DNA of 64,000 bases from Globodera rostochiensis (taxonomy: Eukaryota > Nematoda > Chromadorea > Rhabditida > Heteroderidae). Of this stretch, positions 21,517 to 33,153 are shown piece after piece (the stretch's first letter is position 1; each line of letters starts with the position of its first letter). Made by a program: the position numbers and the translations under genes. Location of the stretch: the NCBI GenBank assembly GCA_018350325.1, contig JAEVLN010000005.1:1870142-1934141 (forward strand), read 5' to 3'. The notes beneath the pieces are model-generated. The model was not told the origin of the DNA. It was given only the letters and a program-made list of their open reading frames with translations, and ran no database searches.

Positions 21517-22426
21517 GAGACCCAAACGCTCCTGCAGGAGCAGGTGGGTTTCAAGATCGGATTTGCAAATTGGGCCTAACTTTCTTGAGAGCTATCTGTA
21601 AGGAAATGAGACACGTTAGTTGTGCAAAAAATCAGGAATCTGCACATTAAAAAAAATTCCCCACATACGAAGTGCGACCACATCACTTGGGTCAACTTCA
21701 GCAGCAGACAAAAATGAATTGCGCCAAACTTATGCAATTTAACCACTAATTCAAAAAATAACCATTCGGCAGACAATGGTTAGACACTATAGTCCGCGTC
21801 TGAATGGGTGATCGATCGGAAATGTAAGGAAAAAAATGATTTTATTTTATTATAAAAATCAAATTTGGATTACCAGAATCGAGAAAGAAATACAACGATG
21901 GGGGAAGTGAAAGCACAGACAAACAAAAATGACACTTAAGAACGAATGGACAGAAATCGTCAGAAGAATTTGAAATCCTTTAATAAATGCTCCCTTTCAC
22001 ATTACGCTCACTCTTTTTTGCATTTTGTCTGGTAAAGCTGATTTATGAGTGAATGTCTGTCTGTGCCAAAGAAGCATTGCGTGAATTTACCACACGTCTT
22101 GAAAAAAGCCGTTTGAATCGATTTGGGCATTACCAGGTGTTAAGCTGTTGGTATGCTGCAATAATTGAACATTTTGGCGACCTTTTGAAAGAACGGCGAG
22201 TGGGGGGACAGTGTGACAGATGTACAATACAAATGACATTTAGGACGGAATATAAGAACAGAAAATGTCATTCAGATGTTGTCTTTTGTACTCTTTCTGA
22301 TATGACTAGGCAATATATGCACAGCAAAAACAAGAGATTAAGGAATCGACGAGAGAACAATAATATTTTGGGTGATTTTACAAAGCAGAAGATATTTGAA
22401 TGAGGGCGTCAGTCGTTCAATGGCAA

Positions 22427-25400
22427 TCATTCGGCAGTTAATTGTTTTTGTACTTCCAAAAGTTGGACCAATGCATTCACCAGATCAACACCCACCAACT
22501 TCATGTCTTCCATCATGATCTGAACAAACCGGCCTAAAAAACAAATCCAATCAAAATGTGTAACCTGACGCCCCGTCTTGGCTCCTTGGTCAAAGCCACA
22601 ATAGGTGGATTCCATGGTATAAACGCGTTCAAGGTCAAACTGACGCCAAGTGGCCACACGGGCTGAAAACTCTTTGGCTTTACTGATGGAAAAAGCGCAA
22701 TCCTTCAGTGCAAAATAATCGGAGAGCTGAATTAAATTGGGAAAAATAAAAAGATGGAAGAGACAAAAACTTCGTCAAAGATTTGTGGAAGAAGAGCATA
22801 GGATGGAACAGAACTTCCAGCGGCGGCATCGCGGTCCGACTGGCGCCACGACTCCTCCGGGTTGTTACCGTACATGAAAACATTTGCCTTTCTCGAATGT
22901 CCGTGCAAATCGACGAAGGCAAATGGTCGTTTACGAATCAAATCAACCTAAAAAAGACAACAATAAAAAGAATCAGATGCACAGACAGATTTATGCCATG
23001 TATTGGATGAGTCCTTTGGCATGGTAAATGGTTGGATGAAGTTCGGGTGAAGGATCGTTCCACACCCGGTTCAAATCACGGCCGGACAGAGAACAGCGTT
23101 GGCTTAAAAACAAAATTGGGAAAGACGGAAAACGCTATGACCTTCCATTGATAACGCCGTCCGGATTAAGCATCGGAACCAACTTGAAGATGAACAACTC
23201 TCGAGCACGCACGGCCAACGGATGGGGGGAGAGCAAAAAGTTTAAGACACCTGAATTTTAAAAAAAAAACAGTAAAATGCAAAAACGTTGCGCATATTGT
23301 ACCTTGCATAATCCACGACGAATTTGCTTCGCCGGGGTGAACTCTTGCGGTGATTAGCACAAATTCGCGACTTCGGACATTCAAAGGCGACGCTGTGACC
23401 GTTAATAATGGAACGGCATTTGAGCACAGTGTACTCGCAAGCCGTTGACGACGCACGTAAATATTGGGAGAAGGCGGGGAAGAAGAAAGTGCACGCTCCA
23501 AAGTGGCCTAAATAACAATGGAAGAAAAGTTTTGCAAGATTCAATTAAGAATGGTAATAACTGGAACGGACTTGCAAGCGCGAGTATGTGTAAGGAAAGT
23601 GGTAGGCAATGTAACACACGTCGGCCTCGTGCAGGAATTGAATAGTGAAGCGCAAAGTGAAGAAGTTCCTTCAAAATGGAATAATCAGACGCCCCAAAAA
23701 GAGACTCGACAGTCCAATGCTTCCCCCCCCCCCTCACTTTGTATTTCCACCGCCATTCTCAACCACTTTGTGTGCCGATTCCGCCGCCGCCATTGTCTTC
23801 TTGCCCCCTTTGCGCTTTGCTTCCTTTGGTCTCTCCGCGTCTTTCGATGAAGCGTTGCCCTCTGCTGTTTGTCGACGCCGTTGCGACGGTTTCGTGGGCG
23901 ACTCTTTAGACGAGACCGCTGTTCCATTCCGAGTGACTGGACGAATACGACGCTGTTCCAATGGAATTTCAGAGTCGACGGTGACAATTATGCCGTCGCT
24001 GTTGCGGTTCCTTCAAGATGTCATAGCAGGGAATAAATTCAGACGACCCAAAAAAACAAAAAAAAGACCAGAAGAGACCACCGTACAGTCCAATGCTTCC
24101 ATCCCCTCCCCCCTTCTCACTTTGTATTTCCACCGCCATTCTCAACCACTTTGTGTGCCGATTCCGCCGTCGCCATTGTCTTCTTGCCCCCTTTGCGCTT
24201 TGCTTCCTTTGGTCTTTCCGCGTCTTTCGATGGAGCGTTGCCCTCTGCTGTTTGTCGACGCCGTTGCGAAGATTTCGTGGACGACTCTTTAGACGAGACC
24301 ATTGATGAAGTGACCGCTGTTCCATTCCGAGTGACTGGACGAGTGCGACGCTGTTCCAATGGAATTTGAGAGTCGACGGTGACAATTCCGCCGCCGCTGT
24401 TGTCCGATGATGCGATCGGAGAAGACGATCGGTCTGAAAACAGCAAACACTGTCTACTATAAAATTAAAACTTTTAATTTTTGACGATACAACAAAAACT
24501 TCTGCTCACGATCAGAATCGAGTTTAGGCATGGGGTACAAGTTACGGTAATAACATATGGACGAGCCGGTGCGGGACCAGCTCGGGTTTCTATGACGAAC
24601 TGCTTCAATAACCGAAAAAAGCAACGGTTGCATTCCTAAATTACAACTAATTTCTGTTTGTTATTAAACGCATTTTAATCACCTTTAGCAAACATAGAAA
24701 AACTCTTCGCACAATTGACAATTTCGAACGTGTACGGAACGCCAGAACGTATGCCGGAGACTTCAAAGTAAAACCACTGAAAGTGCGTGCCACGCTGGTT
24801 GATGTCCGGCGCCAGCACCAATTCGTAATCGGTCGGCGAAACCTTTATAAAGAGGTTCAGTCAAAATACGTAGATTGCTAATTGTACAGACTTGAATTGC
24901 CTTCCACAAATTACCCGACTCGAAACGGCTCTCAAATTGCAGATGCTCCCCAACCGGTTCACCAATTCTGAGTTCGTCGTCATTGTCCAGCAACAGCGGG
25001 GGCTCAGAGTCGGCCAAATTGTTTAGGTCGAAGATAACGCGTCTTTGGAAGTTGGACTGGTATTGAATACGGTCGAGACTTTGCATTACCATCTGTCTTC
25101 AATTTGAGCATTTTTATTAATTTCTGACCAAAATAAACCATTTAATTTTAAAGATAAATTAAAAAGCAAATAAATCCCTTATGTATTCTTTTTCATGAAA
25201 GTCCAAAAAATGAATAAAGTAAAATCCCACCTCATCGACTCCGAGTCGGCATCGTCGTTGTTCTTATTGCTGTTTGCATTTACTGGCATTGTTGTCGAAT
25301 TGTTCTCAGCGGGCGGAAACTGCCCAAAAGTGGCGCCGGTAGTGCCATCCGTCGGACATTCGACCAACTCCGGAAAGGCCAACTTCACAAAAGACCCGAC

Positions 25401-25849
25401 CCCTTTCGTTTCCTGAGCCCACGCCCGTGCCAATGTTTCATAATCGGATTTTGTAGAGTTTAGAAGTGAAAGTTCGTCTTTCGCCAATGTATTTTCCAAT
25501 GCTGATGATGTTGTGCTCAGTTCATCGAACAATTTTTGATAATTGAGCTGAACATCGAATTTGTAATAAAAAACAGCAATGGAATCCTCCGATTGTTTCC
25601 GTTAAATGATTCCAATAAAACATTATTTCCCCACCGTCAGTTCGGCCTCCGTCTGTATGTTGTATTTTGTACAAGGACTACTTGAGGAGAGATGCCGACG
25701 ATGGCGGCGGGAGGTGGACTGCTGGGCGTCGGAACTAAAATCATAAAAATAAATGAATAAGATCACAAAAAGAAGATTAAATTACATGGCTAAATTTACC
25801 CATTTATTTCTGGTTGACTAGTCGGCATTAAAACATCCGAAAGTTCCAT
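22427..25849 (-). CDS. AGTPBP1: Cytosolic carboxypeptidase, CCP1/AGTPBP1 type (M14D)
   Basis: Tubulin deglutamylase family (C. elegans ccpp-1). Exon 1 starts at 25849 ([16 protein letters not shown]); a low-complexity N-terminal part follows. The CCP N-domain reads [18 protein letters not shown] near 24930, then [10 protein letters not shown] near 24760, then [17 protein letters not shown] near 23600. The catalytic domain has the zinc motif [15 protein letters not shown] (HxxE) near 23310, then [15 protein letters not shown] near 22880 with the third ligand His, then [17 protein letters not shown] near 22590 (Glu base in MEST). The stop follows VQKQLTAE at 22427. A 273-base Lys/Arg-rich exon is present twice (24121-24433 and 23738-24010), inserted in the N-domain loop; both copies have valid splice sites and matching phase. 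Confidence 0.9.
23738..24433 (-). repeat. Tandemly duplicated exon inside the CCP1 gene
   Basis: The exon at 24121-24433 and the exon at 23738-24010 are near-identical over about 270 bases. The shared peptide includes [13 protein letters not shown] and [13 protein letters not shown] respectively, then [19 protein letters not shown] and [10 protein letters not shown]. Each is followed by the donor gtgag and preceded by an acceptor ending AAG or CAG. Confidence 0.85.
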
Positions 25850-26461
25850 TTAAAAATCCATCCTAAAACATTTCTCCATTTATAATTCGCCTTTAATTCT
25901 CCAAATAAAAAGACAAATAATAAATATTGGCGGTAGGTAATATTTGTTAAATGAAATGAATTCAAAATTTCACTATTTAACAGGAAAAAACGACCGATAA
26001 CAGAAATTAATTGGCGTTGAAGGTGAATTGAGCTCTTTTGAAAGATTCTGATAGAGAGGGAGTAGAGGGGAGCAAATCCAATATGGAAAAAGAGGAAATA
26101 AAAGTATAAAGCTATCTTCTTGAGATATATATTATATTCCGACATAGGTATCTCTCTATTTAGGCCTATAACATCATTTTATCCTTCCATCGGTCGGTCG
26201 GTCATTCAAGTTCGAAAACCGCCACTCTGAAATTTATAAATCACTTAAACAAAAAAGCTTTGGATAAACGGTTTGGACCCGGACGGGTATTTTTTGGGTG
26301 GTCTGAAATAGATCGCCGGGCTTTTCGGGTGGGTATTTTTTGATTTTTGTCCGGGCGGGCTTTTTACGGGTATTTAGAAACGGTCCGGACGGTATCGAGC
26401 TTTAAACCGGGTCGGGTATTTGCCCACCGAGCGCCCGCCCGGTCGAGTACCTGTCTGAACA
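25850..26461. other. Intergenic region with a GC-rich repeat
   Basis: AT-rich 5' flank of the CCP1 gene, then at about 26265-26465 a segment built from repeated cgggt/acccg words, ending cctgtctgaacactaatg. It resembles the terminal part of a non-autonomous DNA transposon. No gene seen. Confidence 0.4.
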
Positions 26462-26848
26462 CTAATGACCAAAACAAACATTGATAATTTGGATTTCCTC
26501 CTCGCTGATCGGTTTCCGACGGAACTTCGCCGGCAACTCACTGAACACCATCACCGGTTTAGCAGAAGTCGTCGATGCTTTACTGTCTAAACGTATGCTG
26601 CTTAATTGATTTTTTGAACAAATTTTACCATGTGAAGCTGCTGCACTTGAGCTTGTGGCAGACGCATCAAATTTAGGCTGAGGATGGCGAGTTCCGAGGA
26701 ATTTTATGGACGGCTCTCGAGCCCGAGTGGAGAACTGAAAAGCAACCAAACAGTTTTATAACTGTTGATTATGGTCTAACACCTCATAAGATTGGGAAAA
26801 AGCCTTAAAAAAGGCTTTGATTGATGCACGGTTGATATTTTGCTGCAT
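26462..26848 (-). CDS. KGD4: KGD4/MRPS36 (2-oxoglutarate dehydrogenase subunit 4)
   Basis: KGD4 recruits the E3 subunit to the mitochondrial 2-oxoglutarate dehydrogenase complex; it was earlier named MRPS36. Two exons, 26783-26848 and 26462-26734, give about 112 residues (human about 103). The N-terminus, MQQNINRASIKAFFKAFSQ, is basic and could be a mitochondrial presequence. REPSIKFLGTRHPQPKFDA corresponds to the conserved proline/basic motif. The C-terminus, ELPAKFRRKPISEEEIQII, is the clearest family signature. The last residues, NVCFGH, replace the usual Gly-Gly-Pro end, so a further 3' exon is possible. Confidence 0.75.
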
Positions 26849-27734
26849 AACAAATTATGAACGGTTTGATTCCAATACCTAAACGCTAATGGAATAAATT
26901 TCCAGATGCTTGTAGCAAATGGAGTGGACATCGAATTAATTGGGTGAGGGCATTTGTTTGGGTTGCAAGACCTTTTAGGCACCAGGCTTCAAGGGATTTA
27001 TAAGCGTTTGTTTTAATACTTTCTGCGCGAAATTTTGTTTTGTTTTTTTGGTGTGCGATTTTCGGGTTAAAAACACGGCGGACGTCACCCGAATTTTTGG
27101 TGGGTCTTACTTGACCCGATTTGAATTTTATAGCGATAGAACGCCAAATTTTTAAATAATAAATTCAACAAATTTGGGTTAATTTTTAAGTCTAAGAAAA
27201 ATCAATTAAACCAAAAAACCCACCCCAAAAGATCGACTTTTTTCCCTCTTCCGTATTAAAACAAATTTTTAACAAAACCTACTCAAAATTTAGTCCGATT
27301 TTTTGAGTTTGTTCCAAATTCCATAACCATGATTCGAATACGATTAATATTACCTATCCAAATTATGCATAGCATGAGTCATGCAGATGACTAAAACATC
27401 ACGATGTGGTAAACCACCCCAATTATTCCACAATGACTGTGAAATGAATGGGTGTTTTATGTTTTAGTGTCAATGGAAAGAAATTTCTTTCTGACGCAAT
27501 AACACCAATTACAGTCATGGTCATTAGAACGCCTCTAAAAAATGATTTTTCTTATCCATAAATGTACAACTAAAAATCGCTATTTTACGTTCAAACATCT
27601 TTCAGCAAAATTTGCAAAAAAGACAATCAAACCGCTCCCTAATTACTAGTATCTTTGGGTCACAAGTCTTAGTAACATTGGTTTTATCAACTTTTACAAG
27701 TGACATTGTTAATTCTCAGATAAATACAAAAGGC
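26849..27734. other. AT-rich intergenic region between divergent genes
   Basis: Nearly 900 AT-rich bases between the divergent KGD4 and ERp44 genes, so it should contain both promoters. Apart from short A/T runs and an acceptor-like tttcag at 27601-27605, no specific element was recognised. Confidence 0.4.
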
Positions 27735-29552
27735 ATGGGTTCTGCACAAAAATTGCTGAGGCACTCAACAACTTCAACAAGTTTTGTGTGTTTTTTGCTT
27801 GTGTCGGTGAGTCATTTTGTTTGGTTGGGAGAAGGCTCCTTAATCCCAAATTTAGCTGTTTTGCTTTGTTGTTGTTGATTCTGAGGTGCTTCAGCTGGAC
27901 AAAGACAGCATCGAAAATGCGTTGAAAGGGCGCGATTTAGTGCTTGTGAACTTTTATGCGGATTGGTGTCGATTCTCACAAAATTTGAAACCAATTTATC
28001 TGGAGGCCAGCGAAAAGCTCAAGGTATTTCATAAATTTGATATCCGTGTAAAATCAAATTTAAACAAAAAATGCAGGAAAATCCCAAAGTTCTATTCGCA
28101 ATGGTCGACAGTGAAGCGCTGCGTGAGTTGTCAACAATTTAACAATCTTTTTAATTATTCCATTTGAGCTGAACTTGCTCAAAAGTTTCACGTCAACAAA
28201 TACCCGACAATCAAATTGTTCCGCTTCGGTGAACTGATCAAAAAAGAATACAGGTTCTATCCTATCGAATCCTTAATTGTTCTCTTGAGATTTAAATTTC
28301 CGAAATTTTGTCGAGAATTTTTTAGGGGTCAGCGCTCTGTCGATGCAATTTCGGAACACGTGCACAGACAGTTGGAGTCGCCCGTGCAAACATTTAATTC
28401 TACTGATGATCTTACTGGACGAATGGACGTAATTAACCGTTTTATTTGTTCGTTTTCCAAAACTACAACCGGTCCCTCCCCCAACTAGGGCTCCAAGCGC
28501 AATGTGTTCGCCTATTTTATCGCTTCCGATGATTCTCAGCCGGCCATTCAGCACTTCCACCGAAGTGCGTCGTCTCTGCGCGACGATTGCTCTTTTTGGA
28601 TTGGTTCCGGGGATTGGGTTCGGTCGGTGGTCGGCAACGAAAGCGGCATTTTCTTCAGGGATCCGCACGTAAAAGAACCGACTGAACATTGGCCCAATTG
28701 GCATATTTTAGGCTGAAGATGATTTTCACTATTCCGGACCTTTGGACAATTTCGACTACATGAAGTAGTCGCTTTTAGCAAAATGTTCACAATTTTGAAA
28801 CACAGAAAATGGCTTACGGACAAATGTGTGCCATTGGTAAGGGAGATCACTTTCGAGAATGCGGAAGAGCTCACCGAGGAGGGCATTCCCTTTCTGATTT
28901 TGTTTCGAATCCCGGGCGACTTGCAAGCGGAGCGTCTCTTCACCGATGTCGTCTCCACCGAGTTGGAAGACCAGAAAAGTAAAAAAATGTCTAGGGAGAC
29001 AAATCACAATTACAGCTTAATACGTTCTGTAAACTTCAGATACGATCAATTTTTTGGTGGCCGATGGAAAGAAGTTCGCCCACCCGCTGCATCATTTGGG
29101 AAAATCCGAACGCGACTTGCCGCTGATTGCGATCGACTCCTTCCGTCACATGTATTTGTTCCCCGACACGAAACAACTTGGGTTGGACTCGGACTGCTTC
29201 GTTCGATCGTTTTCACATTTTCTAATTTAAGGGAAAAAGGCCGTCTCCGTCAGTTTGTTCTGGACCTCCATGCTGGAGTTTGTTTATTTGAATTTGTTCA
29301 TAAGCTGACCAAATTATCTTGCAATTTAGAAGCTTCATCGGGAGTTCCACCAGGGTCCGGACCCCACACAACCGCCGTCGGACAATCCGAGCAAATTGGC
29401 GAACACACAACCTCCGTCTTCCGTGTTCAAACAGCTCAAACCGTCCGAGACCAGGTTGGGAATGGTCTTCAAAATTTTATTCGATTTTTCCGAGACCAGT
29501 CAGCACCTTTTGCAACTTAAGATATTCGCTGTTGGACAAGACGGAACTTTGA
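27735..29552 (+). CDS. ERP44: ERp44-like thioredoxin-family ER chaperone
   Basis: ERp44 retains Ero1 and unassembled disulfide-linked proteins in the early secretory pathway. The start MGSAQKLLRHSTTSTSFVC leads into a hydrophobic signal peptide. The first Trx domain has the non-redox CRFS motif in LVNFYADWCRFSQNLKPIY, then KYPTIKLFRFGELIKKEYR and GQRSVDAISEHV. Middle exons give SKRNVFAYFIASDDS and DDCSFWIGSGDW. The third domain has DKCVPLVREITFENAEELT, IAIDSFRHMYLFPDT and LRQFVLDLHAG. The C-terminus, RYSLLDKTEL-stop, supplies a KDEL-type retrieval signal (KTEL), created across a splice at 29453. The residues and order match the family over its whole length. Confidence 0.93.
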
Positions 29553-30881
29553 ATGACTCGGCAGGGACATGGCGGCCATCAAATCAATGGCCTCAAAACA
29601 GTTGCGGCGCTCGGTGTTATAATTCCATTCCTCTCTGGTCATTCATTTTCGTTTGCCTTGTAAAAGGATGACATTTTTGAACACCTTATAAGCACAAATT
29701 CCCATTTTTATTCAGTTAATGAATTCAGACACATTCTCTGCAATTTCGACACTTTATGGCTTAAAAGTTTGAGAATGTGTGTCTTCCTTCCTTCATGTTG
29801 TTTTAAGTTGCAATGTTTTCCCGATTTATGATACATTTAATTCAGGCCATCAATCTTTACCGCTTTAATGCTTAAATTAGACTGATTATATTAGCAAGGA
29901 AATAAATGCAGTCCAGGGGAACATTTTCAGAAATTTCTTAGACCAAAACGAATTAATGTCCTTAAAAAGTTGAGAGAGACTCACGGGGACGGTTTTCTTC
30001 GTTATTTATTGTAATGTTTTGATTTTTGCCCTCAATGTTTGTAATGCATTGATCTGAAAGTCGGTATTCCGAATCATATAGTTTTTCCCAATTCGCAAAG
30101 TCTTAAACTAACGATTAATCCCAAAGTTTCGTTTCCATTTTATGGGTCACACAGCCAAAGATTCTTTAAAAGTTATTAATGTAAATTTCTATTTATTATT
30201 TGTTTTGTTCAAATTGGATAAAATGTGGGAAATATTTTATGAAATTATGCAATGTCTCATTTTCATAAATGTACAGAATTAATATTCAATTTAAATTTTC
30301 AGCTTTTGTGCAAACGATCTGTGATTTAGGGCACGGCGTCCGACTAGAAGAGAGTCCACGTGTCTTCGGGTTTTTGTTAGTTGGGGGCCCATATGGAAAT
30401 TTCTACTTGGAAATTGGCTCAGAAATAAAAAGTGCACAAATTAAAATGCCGTGTCAATAATCACAGGTCGTGGTGTTGGCTCTGTTTCTTGAATTATTCA
30501 GGGTTAAAGATTGACGTTGTTTCGTTGATAAATAAAGAGCGGGAATGTTCATCACCGTCCGCTGCTGTCTCTCTCCGACCGTCCGGCGCTCCGTTCTGCC
30601 GATGTCCTCTAATGCCCACCACCACAACAACCAGCAACATGACCACCTTTTCCATTTACAACATCCGTTCCTGCACCATATCCATTGTCGCCCTTTCACA
30701 CTCTTTGCGTTGGGCAACAAAAAAGGGCGGCAAAGTCGTCCAGCGGAGGGTGGGCGAGGAAGGGGGGGGGGCGATTAGTCGGATGATTTTGAATAATCAA
30801 TGGGTCACGATTTATTTAATGGAAGCAAAATTGACTAGTTCAAGCGTTGAGGATGACTGCTAAACTGGTCGGTCATATCAA
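29553..30881. other. AT-rich intergenic region upstream of PDSS1
   Basis: About 1.3 kb. The first kilobase is AT-rich with no recognised feature. Near 30641 an open frame starts MTTFSIYNIRSCTISIVALS and becomes Lys/Arg-rich, which would suit a mitochondrial presequence for the PDSS1 gene, but I could not splice it convincingly to the main frame. Confidence 0.4.
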
Positions 30882-33153
30882 ATGAGTTCAAATTCAGTTG
30901 ATCAGTCGGGTCAATCGTTGGGCAATGATCGGCCGCCATCTCCGCCCCAGCAGTGCTCCTCTGGAATGGGCTTGGAATTGCCCTTAAAAATAAATGAACG
31001 GCTTAGCACATTGAAAGTGAATGAAAACATTTTTTGTTTGCTTTTAACAATAAAGGCGACGAATCAGTGAATACATTCGTCGAACATTTCAGGAGGATGT
31101 TCTCAGCGCTTTGTTGGACAAAAACGCGGTGCCTCCGGAGTTGATCAGTTCACTGATGTCCGGCGTCGGCGGTTCGTCGTTCAGCAAGGCGCTTGAGTTG
31201 GTTCCGTCGTACAACCATAACCTGCAGAAGATGGCCAAGTACTACTTCACGGCCAAGGGCGGTAAACTCATCCGTCCTACTGTGTCGCTGCTGATGAGTG
31301 CCGCGTGCAATCAGCACAGCAAAAAACCGTCATCCGCCACTTTTCCAAGCAGGTCAGCAGCAAAGACCAGATCTTTACGTAGGGGGTTCAGGTCAGTCAC
31401 TGACCCGACAACGTAACCGATACCCATGGTCTAATAGTCGTGACTCTGGCATCTTATGTTGTCTGGTCTTATTTATGTCAAAGTCGCATTAGCTCTGGGT
31501 CCAATAAATTGTCAATCACTGACTTGCTCACGTTCAAAATTTACAAATCAACTGCTTCTTTCTAGTTTTCTGAGATTTCAGCAAATTTAATGAAAAGTGT
31601 GCAAATTTTGATTAATTTGTTTGATGTGCGATTTCGGAAAAATTTCCCTTCAATTGATTCTGCAGGTCCGGTAGTGTCATTTCCTCCGCGACTTCGTCCG
31701 ATTCGTCCCTTCGGAACAAATCTTCTGTTGCTGCTGCCGTTGAAGAGTCGGAAAAGCCAATTGATATCAGCTTCAACCAATACAGGATAGCGATGGTCGC
31801 TGAAATGATTCATAACGCCACTTTGGTGGGTGGCCAATTACCTTATGGAGGGATTGTCGATCGGATGGGGCGGAGTCTCCCAACTTGCGAATGAAAGGGT
31901 CCGATTGGTCCTAGTTCTCGACTATTGAACATTGATGATGACTTACAAAATTCGACCTAAACAAATTGCTCAGGTGCACGACGATGTGATTGACGAGTCG
32001 GACAGGCGACGGGGACAGCTGACGGTGAACGCCCGGTGGGGAAACAAACAGGCGAGGCGGTCTATGCTTACATATAATGGAGTTTGGCATTGGCATTTGT
32101 TTTCTGCCATTATACACTTCAAAAGAAAATTTTTGAGCTATTAAATAACATTCTATCGTATCGGTTAATTGTTTTAATTCTGTCGACCGAATTGTCTCAA
32201 TTCCATTAGGCCGTTCTGGTCGGAGACTTCATTTTGGCGCGGGCAACCAAAGTGTTGTGTAGCATCGGAGAGCCTCCCGTCATTGAGACAATGGCCGAAA
32301 TTGTGGAGGATTTGGTCAAAGGCGAACTGCTCCAACTCAACGGACCATGTTCATCATCTGTTTTTAGTCCTGATCTGGCCCTCTTATCATTTCAGCAACG
32401 TCGACGGGCGATGCACGGTTTAACCATTACATGGTGAAGACATTCTACAAGACGGGCAGTCTGTTCGCGAACAGCTGCAGATCGGTGGCAATGCTTTCCG
32501 GTGGGTCACAAAAAAGTTTACTGACGACGTTTCTGTCCATCCCAATTCCGTTATACGTGTCAGAAAAAAGCAAAAAGTCATTCCAATTTAGAAAACTGTG
32601 ACGAAATCCTTTTGGAGTTAGCCACCGAATTTGGACGCAATTTGGGCCTTGCTTTTCAACTCGTCGACGACATTTTGGACTATTGTGCTACTGAGGACGC
32701 CCTTGGGAAGCCGACGGCTAATGACCTTCGCCTTGGACTGGCCACATGTCCCGTACTGTTTGCCGCCGAAGAATTCCCGGAAGCGCTGAATCCGATGATC
32801 GAACGGCGCTTCTCCGCTGACGGGGACGTGCAATTGGCGCTGGAATTGGTCCAACGGTCCGACGGGTTGGCCCAATCACGGCGATTGGCCAGAGAGCAGG
32901 GAGACAAGGCCATTCAATGTGTAAGTAGGGTTGGGTTTAATGAATTAAAAGCAGTGTCCGGTTGAACCCGAACTTTCGGAAACAAATGATTTGATCTGTT
33001 GTTTCAAGGGGGTAAAGTGTTTTTTATGGTCGAAAATACCATCGATCGACCGTTTCTTTTTGCTTTTAGGCTGATCAGCTTTTGCCGGGGGGAGGACTGG
33101 TGCGTGACTGTCTGGTGGACATTGTGCGGCGTCAGTTGGCCAGAGAGCGATGA
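30882..33153 (+). CDS. PDSS1: Polyprenyl diphosphate synthase subunit 1 (PDSS1/COQ1)
   Basis: Makes the isoprenoid tail of ubiquinone in mitochondria. Exons give KALELVPSYNHNLQKMAKYY, GGKLIRPTVSLLMSAACN, the first Asp-rich motif VHDDVIDESDRRRGQLTVN near 31980, LVGDFILARATKVL, VEDLVKGELLQLN, KTFYKTGSLFANSC, and the second Asp-rich motif FQLVDDILDY near 32660 followed by LGKPTANDLRLGLATCPVLF. The last exon (from 33071) reads ADQLLPGGGLVRDCLVDIVR and ends at the TGA of 33151-33153. A Ser-rich insert (SGSVISSATSSDSSL) lies between the first two conserved blocks. The ATG at 30882 gives a Ser/Gln/Pro-rich start that does not look like a mitochondrial presequence, so an upstream exon may be missing. 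Confidence 0.92.

Larger units (their letters stand above)
20219..22426. other. Repeat-filled intergenic region
   Basis: Contains a hAT-like MITE (20444-20733), a large fold-back structure (20778-21516) and a fragment of the TIR element described at 60911-61455 (21685-21793). A plus-strand open frame at 22053-22403 resembles nothing known and lies antisense to the likely 3' UTR of the CCP1 gene. Confidence 0.6.

Noticed and set aside
22053..22403. Plus-strand open frame of 116 codons
   Set aside because: No family resemblance, antisense to the probable CCP1 3' end, no splice context or conserved motif.
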